From contig JBNLGG010000056.1 in assembly GCA_050305935.1 (NCBI GenBank), positions 1-27,623 on the forward strand: DNA of 27,623 bases, given 5' to 3'. This document shows, piece by piece, positions 1 through 6,844 of the stretch. The notes beneath the pieces are model-generated. The model searched no databases. It was not told the origin of the DNA and worked only from the letters and a program-made list of their open reading frames with translations. Origin of the DNA: CAJXNP01 sp050305935. Its GTDB lineage: Bacteria; Bacteroidota; Bacteroidia; Cytophagales; Cyclobacteriaceae. Position numbers and translations under genes: made by a program. Positions within the stretch are counted from its first letter, which is position 1. Each line of letters opens with the position of its first letter.

Positions 1-1
1 T

Positions 2-472
2 GCTGATTCAATTAAAGAAACTGTAAGTTTTCTTAGTACCATGGCGCAAAAAAAGAACATTGCTATATATAATAAATTTGATGATGGAACATTTGTTTTT
101 GCAGATCCTGAATCTATAAAAACTGTAGTAAGAAACCTTATTTCAAATGCACTAAAATTCTCTTATGAACAGGGAAAAGTGGAAATATCTGCTGAAATTC
201 AAAATGAGACAGCTATTATTTCAGTGACCGATCATGGAACCGGAATAGAAGAAGAACACCTGGAAAGCATCTTCAAACTTGAAAACTATTCTAAAGAGGG
301 AACAGCAAATGAGACCGGAGCAGGCCTGGGCCTCATCCTGTGCAAGGATTTTGTCGAACAGAATAATGGCAAAATCTGGGTGACGAGCAAAATAGACAAA
401 GGGAGCACTTTTAGCTTTAGCCTGCCCATAGTGGAAAACCTTTCAGAACCGGAGTTTATTAAGAAAGCTTAG
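2..472 (+). CDS. Sensor histidine kinase, C-terminal ATPase domain (5' end outside window)
   Basis: The frame is open from base 2 through an internal Met at 41, so the gene is cut by the window edge rather than starting at that Met. What remains is the HATPase_c catalytic domain of a histidine kinase. An N-box (NLISNALKFS) is followed by a G1 box (DHGTGI), a G2 box (GAGLGL) and the closing beta strand (GSTFSFSLP). These bind ATP-Mg and phosphorylate a histidine in the missing dimerisation domain. The gene ends at TAG, shortly before a terminator-like hairpin it shares with the convergent oxidoreductase. No response regulator lies in the window, so the signal and target are unknown. The family call is firm; the sensor type cannot be told. 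Confidence 0.9.
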   Translation, partial: ADSIKETVSFLSTMAQKKNIAIYNKFDDGTFVFADPESIKTVVRNLISNALKFSYEQGKVEISAEIQNETAIISVTDHGTGIEEEHLESIFKLENYSKEGTANETGAGLGLILCKDFVEQNNGKIWVTSKIDKGSTFSFSLPIVENLSEPEFIKKA

Positions 473-491
473 TCAAAATCCTCAAATCTTG

Positions 492-525
492 AAACTCCCT
501 AGGTTTTAAAAACCTTGGGGGTTTT
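492..525. terminator. Bidirectional terminator between convergent genes
   Basis: An imperfect inverted repeat pairs AAACTCCCTAGG with CCTTGGGGGTTT around an A/T-rich loop. The stem has A-rich and T-rich flanks on either side, so it could end both the histidine kinase (plus) and the oxidoreductase (minus). Confidence 0.6.
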
Positions 526-542
526 GTTGGTACGAGTATTGA

Positions 543-1565
543 TTAATCCACATTCACCACTACCTTGCCTGTGGTCTCTCCTGTCTGAAATAATTGAATG
601 GCTTGTTTCATTTCCTCGAACGGAAACCGGTGGCCGATCTTCGGATTGCCGAGATCAAATCTTTTCAAATCTTCCAGGATCTCTGCCATCTTTTCCTTCA
701 TTTCATACAGGTAGATCAGGTTAAACCCAAACACCGCCTTGTTTTGCTCGATCATTTTCTGCGGATCTAGTTTTGGCCGTTTGTAATATTGCCAGATTAA
801 CTTCAGGTAGTTGGGCCTGGATCCCGTCTGCGCATATCTTGCAGAGCCATACACCACCATCCTTCCCATTAAGGCCATATTCAGGTAGCTGTCCATAAAA
901 ATCTGTCCGCCGATGCATTCCAGGACGATGTTTAATGGTCGGCCATTAAGCTTGTCTTTCAGATCAGACCGGAATTTTTCACTCCGGATGATATAGTCAT
1001 CATAACCTTCCGCCTTTAACAGCTCCACTTTGGAGGAACTTCCAATGGTTCCAATGGTGTATCCGCCGAGATTTTTGGCAATTCTATTCGCCCATAAGCC
1101 TACTCCACCCGCTGCGCTATGGATGAGAACGGTTTCTCCATTTTTCATCTTCGCCAGCTCTATCAATGCCCAATAGGCTGTCATCACCTGTACCAAAAAC
1201 GCCGCCCCTTCCTCAAAGGCCCATTCCTCCGGTAGAGAAGTGACATACTCCTGCGCCACATTCAGACAAGAAGTATAGCCGCCAAACCTCGTCACTCCCA
1301 TGATTCGATCACCTTCCTTGTAGGCTGTTACGCCTTTTCCAGCTTTCTTCACTATTCCCGCATATTCCAGTCCGGGAACAAAAGAACCATCGGGAGTAGC
1401 TCCGTACAATCCATACATGGCAAATATGTCTGCGAAATTTAATCCTATTGATTTCACTTCTACCTGCACTTCATTCACATCCGGGTCATCAATTTTCTCT
1501 TCTACTAATTGCAGGTTTTTAATATCACCCGCTTTAGGGACCATTCGCCAGGCTTTTCTCATCAT
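543..1565 (-). CDS. VAT-1-like zinc-independent quinone oxidoreductase / MDR family
   Basis: A 340-residue medium-chain dehydrogenase/reductase. The N-terminal GroES-like half contains GLNFADI and PGLEYAG. The NAD(P)H-binding Rossmann half has the nucleotide motif HSAAGGVG at residues 149-156. The catalytic zinc ligands of true alcohol dehydrogenases are not visible, which fits the quinone reductase (QOR) branch. The GLYGATP segment and the length resemble the VAT-1-homologue subgroup. It probably reduces quinones or enones with NADPH in the cytosol; the substrate is not known. The start has two adjacent Met codons, and either could be used. It is monocistronic: it converges with the histidine kinase and diverges from the acyltransferase. 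A TATTTTTG -7 element lies about 30 bases upstream. Confidence 0.88.
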   Translation of the reverse strand: MMRKAWRMVPKAGDIKNLQLVEEKIDDPDVNEVQVEVKSIGLNFADIFAMYGLYGATPDGSFVPGLEYAGIVKKAGKGVTAYKEGDRIMGVTRFGGYTSCLNVAQEYVTSLPEEWAFEEGAAFLVQVMTAYWALIELAKMKNGETVLIHSAAGGVGLWANRIAKNLGGYTIGTIGSSSKVELLKAEGYDDYIIRSEKFRSDLKDKLNGRPLNIVLECIGGQIFMDSYLNMALMGRMVVYGSARYAQTGSRPNYLKLIWQYYKRPKLDPQKMIEQNKAVFGFNLIYLYEMKEKMAEILEDLKRFDLGNPKIGHRFPFEEMKQAIQLFQTGETTGKVVVNVD

Positions 1566-1592
1566 TTAATCATCAATTATTGTTTAAGGCCT

Positions 1593-1600
1593 CAAAAATA
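1593..1600 (-). promoter_or_regulatory. Putative -7 element of the oxidoreductase gene
   Basis: The minus strand reads TATTTTTG, an exact match to the Bacteroidota -7 consensus TAnnTTTG, about 28 bases upstream of the ATG at 1565. No convincing TTG/TTTG -33 element was found at the right spacing, so the call is tentative. Confidence 0.4.
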
Positions 1601-1665
1601 ATATCCCGCCCTTTAATTGAAAGAAAAAGCTTGGCAGTTAATACCTCTCCATTTCAAATCATTTT

Positions 1666-1673
1666 TAAATTTG
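1666..1673 (+). promoter_or_regulatory. Putative -7 element of the acyltransferase gene
   Basis: TAAATTTG matches TAnnTTTG exactly and lies 46 bases before the ATG at 1720, implying a leader of about 40 bases. A clear -33 box at 17-23 bases spacing is not seen. Confidence 0.45.
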
Positions 1674-1719
1674 CAGCGTCAGGATCGGTTTAACATTTAT
1701 AAAAACCTGGCGCCTTCGG

Positions 1720-2604
1720 ATGCTTATAAAACTATTATCATACCTTCCATTTCCCGTTCTCTACCTTCTTTCCGATTTTTTGAGTTTCATTGCCCACCAC
1801 ATTATTGGATACCGTAAAAAAGTCATCCTGAATAACCTGAGAAATAGCTTTCCGGAAAAAACAGAAAAAGAAATAAAATCATTGATGAGAGCTTTTTACA
1901 GGAACCTGTCCGATGTTATTGTAGAGATGATCAAGTCCTTCAATATGTCCATCGACGATATCAGGAAGCGGGTGAAGTTCAATAACATCGAGGTGTTGAC
2001 CGATCAATTTAAACAGGGACGCTCGGTTATCTGCATGGCGGGGCATGTGGCAAACTGGGAATGGATTCTTTATGGATTTAATGCGAGCTGCGAATATCCA
2101 GCAGAAGCTGTTTATAAACCACTGTCAAATAAGTGGTTTGACCGGTTGATGTTTGAAAACAGAAAACGGTTTGGCGGAACACCCATCCCCAAAGACAATG
2201 CCGTCAGGGAAATCATCAGGAGAAACAAAACGGGGGTGCATGCTTTCGCACTGGTAGCAGATCAAATGCCCGCATTTCCGGAAGAAAAATACTGGACAGA
2301 TTTTCTCGGCCAGGAAACGGCCTTTTTTGTGGGAAGTGATACCCTGTCAAGGTTGACCAAGGGAGGGGTTGCCTTTATTGGGATGAGAAGAATAAAACGC
2401 GGTTATTATGAAATCGATGCCAAACTGCTGGGAGAACCTCCATTTGAAAAAGAAAAAAACTACCTGATAGAAGCTTATGCCACCGAACTGTCAGAATATA
2501 TCCGAAGAAATCCGGCTGACTGGCTTTGGTCACACAAGCGATGGAAATATTCGCAGAAAGAATATAACCAAAAGCTTAAGCAACAGGCTTCGAGCCGTGT
2601 ATGA
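1720..2604 (+). CDS. LpxL/HtrB-family lipid A acyltransferase
   Basis: A 294-residue lysophospholipid/lipid A acyltransferase. The catalytic HX4E motif is GHVANWEW, with His109 and Glu114. An N-terminal hydrophobic segment (about residues 1-28) anchors it to the inner membrane. The sequence following it, RKKVILNNLRNSFPEK, is characteristic of the family, as is the late ADWLWSHKRWKY segment. The enzyme should transfer a secondary acyl chain from acyl-ACP onto Kdo2-lipid IVA or a related lipid A precursor. The length is typical. The 3' end overlaps the convergent membrane-protein gene by 29 bases in antiparallel orientation. Whether it is LpxL or LpxM by specificity cannot be decided, so no symbol is given. 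Confidence 0.88.
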   Translation: MLIKLLSYLPFPVLYLLSDFLSFIAHHIIGYRKKVILNNLRNSFPEKTEKEIKSLMRAFYRNLSDVIVEMIKSFNMSIDDIRKRVKFNNIEVLTDQFKQGRSVICMAGHVANWEWILYGFNASCEYPAEAVYKPLSNKWFDRLMFENRKRFGGTPIPKDNAVREIIRRNKTGVHAFALVADQMPAFPEEKYWTDFLGQETAFFVGSDTLSRLTKGGVAFIGMRRIKRGYYEIDAKLLGEPPFEKEKNYLIEAYATELSEYIRRNPADWLWSHKRWKYSQKEYNQKLKQQASSRV

Positions 2605-3808
2605 TGCTTTTTAACACGATGATCAACAAAGAAAAAAAGGATACTCCCAATCCAATAGATAAAATTAGAAGTCCAGCATTCACAACTTCGATCCCCGTTT
2701 CCAGCAATATTATCCGTTTTCCCACCAGGACAGCCTCAGTTAAAAGAAACGATATAAGATAGATACCCAGCGAAGCTTTTAATGCCCGGTGGAATCGGAA
2801 ATGAATGGTTCGATAGCTGATTAAACCCAGAAGAAAAGTACTTACAAATCCCAGGAGCATCCAATGCAGAAAGGCGATAACGAAGTCCCGGTTAAAATAA
2901 GTAAGTTGAATAATGGCGGGAACGGAGGTGAGAAACTGTATGACCAATTTGCTCATCAGTACCAGAAGAGATAGACTTATCAGACGCTTGATGAATTTTT
3001 GATCGATGTTTTGAATCGCCCTGTTTATTAACGGCCTTATGAGAAAAAAGCCAACCAATTGGAGCAAGGCACCAATCCCTCCTACCACATTAAAGCCAAT
3101 TGGCAAACGATACCCCAACAATGACAGGACATAGGTCAGAATAATTCCTGTTCCAAAAAACCACAGGCTTTTGTTCAATCTTTTGCTTGCCTCCGGGATT
3201 ATTTCCATATCTACCATCGCTAACAATAACCCAATAATTGCCAGGGTAAACCAGCCATTGTATTGAAAATGTAGGTAAAAATAAATGGCTCCATCATACA
3301 GAATCCCACCGGTTTGTCCCGATGCAGAAAGCGGACCCAAGGCCAGCGGACCCAAGGCAGAAACCGCCATAAAAATCAGCGCCAAGCGGATAAACGGCTT
3401 GACCTTGATATTGCCGGGTAAACTCTTCTTTCGAAAAAAGAAAACAAAAACAATGGATGCCACCATGTGGATGGATGAAAAAATGATCGACCAAAGGGCG
3501 TATCCTGTAAACGGGAAAGTCAGCAGCATGCCAAATACCGCTACCTGAATAATCCCCAGGTAGATAAGAAACCACCTCATCACTTTCCGGCATCCTGAAA
3601 ACCAGGCATCATAAATCAAGGCCATCAAAGCTATAAACACCCATCCTAAAAAGGCAACATGGGAATGGGCATGTATCGCATACCGGCTATTTACCGCAAA
3701 TCCCAAAAATGGAATTGAGCGGATAAAAATGCCGAGCAAGGATGTGATCATTAAATTGACCAGGGACAATAATACCGAAAACTGAAATACTCTTTCTTTT
3801 ACCAGCAA
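2576..3808 (-). CDS. Polytopic membrane protein, heme-copper oxidase subunit I-like
   Basis: A 410-residue, very hydrophobic protein with about 12 predicted membrane segments. The second segment starts with a histidine cluster, His46/48/50 in AIHAHSHVAFLGW. This resembles the heme-ligand helix of NorB/CcoN-like proteins. Further His residues sit in hydrophobic context at 114, 180 (YLHFQYNGW) and 315 (FLHWMLLGF). The Cu(B) HH pair of a real oxidase is not apparent, so enzymatic turnover of oxygen or NO is doubtful. It starts one base after the NnrS-like gene stops and is the last gene of the cupin operon. The most likely role is as a heme-binding partner in nitric oxide or redox stress; this is inference from context. 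The 3' end overlaps the acyltransferase gene. Confidence 0.55.
   Translation of the reverse strand: MLVKERVFQFSVLLSLVNLMITSLLGIFIRSIPFLGFAVNSRYAIHAHSHVAFLGWVFIALMALIYDAWFSGCRKVMRWFLIYLGIIQVAVFGMLLTFPFTGYALWSIIFSSIHMVASIVFVFFFRKKSLPGNIKVKPFIRLALIFMAVSALGPLALGPLSASGQTGGILYDGAIYFYLHFQYNGWFTLAIIGLLLAMVDMEIIPEASKRLNKSLWFFGTGIILTYVLSLLGYRLPIGFNVVGGIGALLQLVGFFLIRPLINRAIQNIDQKFIKRLISLSLLVLMSKLVIQFLTSVPAIIQLTYFNRDFVIAFLHWMLLGFVSTFLLGLISYRTIHFRFHRALKASLGIYLISFLLTEAVLVGKRIILLETGIEVVNAGLLILSIGLGVSFFSLLIIVLKSIIHGSKPVA
3331..3360. repeat. In-frame 15-bp tandem duplication
   Basis: Two adjacent copies of GCGGACCCAAGGC plus two bases (3331-3345 and 3346-3360) encode a doubled LGPLA-type motif (ALGPLALGPL, near residues 151-160) between membrane segments of the heme-copper-like protein. 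Confidence 0.85.
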
Positions 3809-3809
3809 A

Positions 3810-4892
3810 TCAATTCCTTTTAGATTGAAGAGACCTCCACTTTTTATTTTCGAAGATGATTAAAATTACCAGGCTTGCAAAGAAAATAAGGATCGTTATC
3901 CCATTGACCATACCTCCTGTTTTTCTCAGGGATACGCTTCCAATTAGATCGGCAATAATCCTTGCAAAAAGTGAAAGCTGCAAAAGACCTCCTATCCAAT
4001 ACAAAATGTGATGAAATGGTTTGAATGGGAATCCAGCCACCCCCGGAAATATAATGGGGCCATGCGCGAAGATCATAGAAAAGGTAAAGCCAATAAAAAA
4101 AGTATGTACCACCCCGTCGTAATGAAAAGTGCCCACATTGGCAAGCGCAATAAGCAACCCGGATAGCAACAGCCAGGCGTATCCGAAACCCAGCATCACC
4201 GCTGTAAACCGATGAATGCCTTTTATTTTAATAGATTTCCGAATGATGTCATATTTAAATAACCACATCGATATGGCAATAAATCCAGTCCCAAAAATGG
4301 TGGAACCAATACCGTGGTATGGAAGTACCAGACCAAGAAAGATGATACCAACGCATGTCCAGAACAAAGGCATTTTAAGCTTCCTCGGAGGTAGAAATTT
4401 ACTTAGCTCCAGTCGCTCACCAATAACAGTAAAAAGGATGAATGCCATCCACCAGTTGACACTCATTGCGTAGATCACCTTTTGGTATAAATAGTAATTC
4501 CCTACAAACCAGCAAAAGGCACCAAACATCATCACATAAAAATAATAGTGTTTATATTTCCTTATGATGATCGCATACACTGCCATAAGACCCAGACTGG
4601 CCACTAATAGGCAAAGAAAGGCTAGTTCCGTGTAATTAAGCAGAAAGAGCAATCCACTCAACCCACTTATCATTGGAATGATATACATCCCTTTCATTTT
4701 CAGAGCAACTACGCGCTCCAGGATAATGACCGTCCCTAAAAAGCTTCCCACCATCAATGCACCATGGTGAATGGCGGACTGTGTCATTTGTATTTCCCAG
4801 CCCAAGCGTAACAAGCCCGTCCAAATAGCCAAAACGAGGGACACCAAAACGAAAGGGGCAACTAAAAAAAGTTTTCTGTTCATTGTTTGCAC
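3810..4892 (-). CDS. NnrS-like multi-pass membrane protein
   Basis: A 360-residue protein with about 12 membrane segments. Histidines sit at helix ends in patterns reminiscent of NnrS, a heme- and copper-containing membrane protein of nitric oxide tolerance. They include His42-His43 (IHHGALMVGSF), His257, His263 (HTFFIGFTF), His277 (FAHGPIIFPGV) and His294-His295. The start overlaps the cupin gene's 3' end by 13 bases, and the next gene follows after one base, so the three are almost certainly co-translated from one mRNA. The family call rests on pattern and context, not on a close match I can prove. It could instead be an uncharacterised family distantly related to NnrS. Confidence 0.5.
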   Translation of the reverse strand: MQTMNRKLFLVAPFVLVSLVLAIWTGLLRLGWEIQMTQSAIHHGALMVGSFLGTVIILERVVALKMKGMYIIPMISGLSGLLFLLNYTELAFLCLLVASLGLMAVYAIIIRKYKHYYFYVMMFGAFCWFVGNYYLYQKVIYAMSVNWWMAFILFTVIGERLELSKFLPPRKLKMPLFWTCVGIIFLGLVLPYHGIGSTIFGTGFIAISMWLFKYDIIRKSIKIKGIHRFTAVMLGFGYAWLLLSGLLIALANVGTFHYDGVVHTFFIGFTFSMIFAHGPIIFPGVAGFPFKPFHHILYWIGGLLQLSLFARIIADLIGSVSLRKTGGMVNGITILIFFASLVILIIFENKKWRSLQSKRN

Positions 4893-5203
4893 TCCCTGAT
4901 CATGGTCAGGATCATTTTAAAAGAGGTCGGGGCTTTCACCGCATGAGGTACATTGGCGGGCAAAATAACACTTTCTCCTGCTTCCACAGTAACGACCTCC
5001 TGATCGATGGTTATATCTGCTTTTCCTTCGACCACCTGCACGAGGGCATCATAAGGTGCAGTATGTTCGCTCAGCGCCTGCCCTTCGTCAAAAGCAAACA
5101 ACGTAATACTACCTGAATTTAGTTTTATTATCTGTTTGCTGATGATCCCGTTTTCAGTGTAGTCGATCAAGTTTGAAAATGTAAATTTTTCTGCTAATAC
5201 CAT
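4880..5203 (-). CDS. Small single-domain cupin protein
   Basis: A 107-residue cupin_2-type beta barrel. Motif 1 is SEHTAPYDALVQVVEG (His47) and motif 2 is ESVILPANVPHAV (His87). Metal binding is possible, but the usual His-X-His pair of motif 1 is reduced to one histidine. It is the first gene of a three-gene unit with the NnrS-like and heme-copper-like membrane proteins, overlapping the former by 13 bases. Small cupins commonly act as sensors or metal-binding accessory proteins; a specific activity cannot be assigned. The promoter just upstream carries a -7 element and a Crp/Fnr-type palindrome. Confidence 0.8.
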   Translation of the reverse strand: MVLAEKFTFSNLIDYTENGIISKQIIKLNSGSITLFAFDEGQALSEHTAPYDALVQVVEGKADITIDQEVVTVEAGESVILPANVPHAVKAPTSFKMILTMIRECKQ

Positions 5204-5220
5204 TGCCTTATTATTTATAT

Positions 5221-5228
5221 CAAATCTA
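5221..5228 (-). promoter_or_regulatory. -7 promoter element of the cupin/NnrS-like operon
   Basis: The minus strand reads TAGATTTG, an exact TAnnTTTG match 17 bases upstream of the cupin ATG. No good -33 element is present, which suits a promoter that depends on an activator. The expected transcription start is near 5215. Confidence 0.55.
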
Positions 5229-5249
5229 AATAAGAATCTCTCTTTGTAT

Positions 5250-5265
5250 TATGACTGAAATCACA
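5250..5265. promoter_or_regulatory. Crp/Fnr-superfamily operator candidate
   Basis: The palindrome TATGA-N6-TCACA (minus strand TGTGA-N6-TCATA) differs by one base from the Crp/HcpR-type consensus TGTGA-N6-TCACA. Its centre (5257.5) lies about 42 bases upstream of the start inferred from the -7 box, the classic class II activator position. Regulators of this superfamily in Bacteroidota (for example HcpR) respond to nitrosative stress, which fits the NnrS-like gene downstream. Confidence 0.5.
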
Positions 5266-5301
5266 TTTCGACAAAAAATGAACGGGGTGTGTATAATAAT
5301 A

Positions 5302-6486
5302 TCAGACAAGCGAGTAAAGTACAGAGGTCATTTGTTCCTTTGTCATCTCAGCCGGGTTATTTTTGTTTTCTGTCTGAGCGACAAGGGAGGGAATCGCAGA
5401 CGGATCGAAGCCATATTGGGAAAAAGAATAGTTACAATAGTTTTGGTCGAAACGGTGAATAGTTTCCAACAACCCTTGTACATAATAATCATTGTCTTTG
5501 CCTGGTTTGTCAGAGAAGAACTTCCCCACCCGCTTGTATTTACTCAAGACGGACTGGTCGTTTGGGGTATTCCGATAGCCCAGTGTATTGACCGTCTTGT
5601 CATTGCACGGAAACATTAGCTTACTGCAAATAACTCCGTGAGGTATTTCAAATCTACCTCCTATCGAAGAAGCAAATCCGTGGACGGTCCCCAGGCCCGC
5701 ATTAGCCAGGGTGATCCCTCCAAGCATGGAGGCATAGGCCATGCCTTCCCTGGCCACAATATCTGAAGGATTATGCATCATTAGCTCAAAATGCAGGCTG
5801 ATTTTTTCTAATCCACTGATGGCCAAAGCATCGGTCATTGGATTCGACTTGGTCGAGACATATGATTCCAGCAGTTGGGTGAAGGCGTCCATGCCGACCA
5901 TTGCTGATATATCGGGTGGGCAATTCAGGGTCAGTTCAGGATCGACCAAGGCAACAAGCGGAACGAAATTATCATGACGAAGGGATTTCTTGAAGCCCTC
6001 CTCACCTATTTCTGAAATCACAGCATTTTTTGTGCACTCGCTTCCTGTTCCTGAAGTGGTGGGAACGGCAATAAAGGGTAGGGTCGTACCGTCGGGTTCC
6101 ATAGTTCCCACTCCTTCTAAAAATGTCCTGACACTTTCATTTTTTCCAATCATCGCAGCTACGGCCTTTCCCGCATCCAACACACTTCCGCCACCTATTG
6201 CTACTACCAGATCTACCGGTTTGGCATCGCAATCTGACACAATATCATCGATCATTTGGGTGGAAGGCTCACCGGAAACGGGGTAGTGATGAAAGGAAAT
6301 AGAGCGTTCTTTGAGCGTGGCTTGCAAATCATTCCACCTGGACGTAGATGTGAAGGAACTCCTTCCTGTAAGAAACACGGCCTTTTTACCAAACCGGTCA
6401 ATCAATGCAGGCAGAAGTCCTATCTTCCCACTTCCAAATATAATCTCGGGAATTCTTGCGAAACCAAATGAAAAGGACCTGGTCAT
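5302..6486 (-). CDS. Iron-type (group III) alcohol dehydrogenase
   Basis: A 394-residue Fe-ADH-fold enzyme. The N-terminal nucleotide-binding half has GGGSVLDAGK (residues 98-107) and PTTSGTGSE (142-150). The metal-binding helical half has GMDAFTQLLESY and HGFASSIGGRFEIPHG. Expected ligands are Asp200, His269 and His283. The fourth ligand position, usually His, is Gln204 (DAFTQ); as I recall, this variant is found in a subset of the family. It probably reduces an aldehyde or ketone with NAD(P)H, but the substrate is unknown. Its ATG overlaps the stop codon of the LsrG-like gene (ATGA), so the two are translationally coupled and probably act on one pathway. Confidence 0.88.
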   Translation of the reverse strand: MTRSFSFGFARIPEIIFGSGKIGLLPALIDRFGKKAVFLTGRSSFTSTSRWNDLQATLKERSISFHHYPVSGEPSTQMIDDIVSDCDAKPVDLVVAIGGGSVLDAGKAVAAMIGKNESVRTFLEGVGTMEPDGTTLPFIAVPTTSGTGSECTKNAVISEIGEEGFKKSLRHDNFVPLVALVDPELTLNCPPDISAMVGMDAFTQLLESYVSTKSNPMTDALAISGLEKISLHFELMMHNPSDIVAREGMAYASMLGGITLANAGLGTVHGFASSIGGRFEIPHGVICSKLMFPCNDKTVNTLGYRNTPNDQSVLSKYKRVGKFFSDKPGKDNDYYVQGLLETIHRFDQNYCNYSFSQYGFDPSAIPSLVAQTENKNNPAEMTKEQMTSVLYSLV

Positions 6487-6785
6487 CTTTGCTTTTTTGG
6501 CGCTAACAAAAAGTGTTTCTTTCCTTCGCGGGGCTTAGTCATCCAATCTGCGACGGTATCCCTCCATTTTTTGTAGTGGGCGGTCTCCTTGTGGGCAGCG
6601 GCTGCTTCTTCGGATTCATACGCTTCATATAGCACAAATTTGGCAGGATCGTTGGCATCCTGCAATATATCAAATCGCAGGTTTCCTTTTTCTTTGATGG
6701 AAGCTTTGTGATTTGCCATGGAGGCTTTTTTGAATTCTTCGATGTGATGCGGACTTACCCACACATGAACAAATGTAGCTATCAT
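6483..6785 (-). CDS. ABM-domain protein, LsrG/YgiN-like
   Basis: A 100-residue ferredoxin-like dimeric alpha/beta barrel domain of the antibiotic biosynthesis monooxygenase family. The segment GNLRFDILQD followed by YEAYESEEAAAAHKETAHYKKW closely resembles E. coli LsrG, an isomerase of the phosphorylated AI-2 degradation product. No other lsr gene is present, so an AI-2 role is not supported. It may isomerise or oxidise a small dicarbonyl. It lies 59 bases downstream of argH and overlaps the Fe-ADH start by 4 bases. No promoter was found in the argH gap, so read-through from the arginine operon is possible. Confidence 0.82.
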   Translation of the reverse strand: MIATFVHVWVSPHHIEEFKKASMANHKASIKEKGNLRFDILQDANDPAKFVLYEAYESEEAAAAHKETAHYKKWRDTVADWMTKPREGKKHFLLAPKKQR

Positions 6786-6844
6786 AGTGGTCTTGGTTTA
6801 GTGATGGATAAATTTCCAAAAAGTTGGGCAGATATAAAACGAAA

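Noticed and set aside
5251..5619. Plus-strand ORF of 122 codons starting inside the Crp/Fnr-like site
   Set aside because: It runs antisense through the 3' end of the clear Fe-ADH gene, has Cys/His/Val-rich composition and no recognisable motif.
6483..6785. Part of an AI-2 (lsr) quorum-sensing operon
   Set aside because: Only an LsrG-like protein is present; lsrK, lsrR, lsrF and the transporter are absent from the surroundings.
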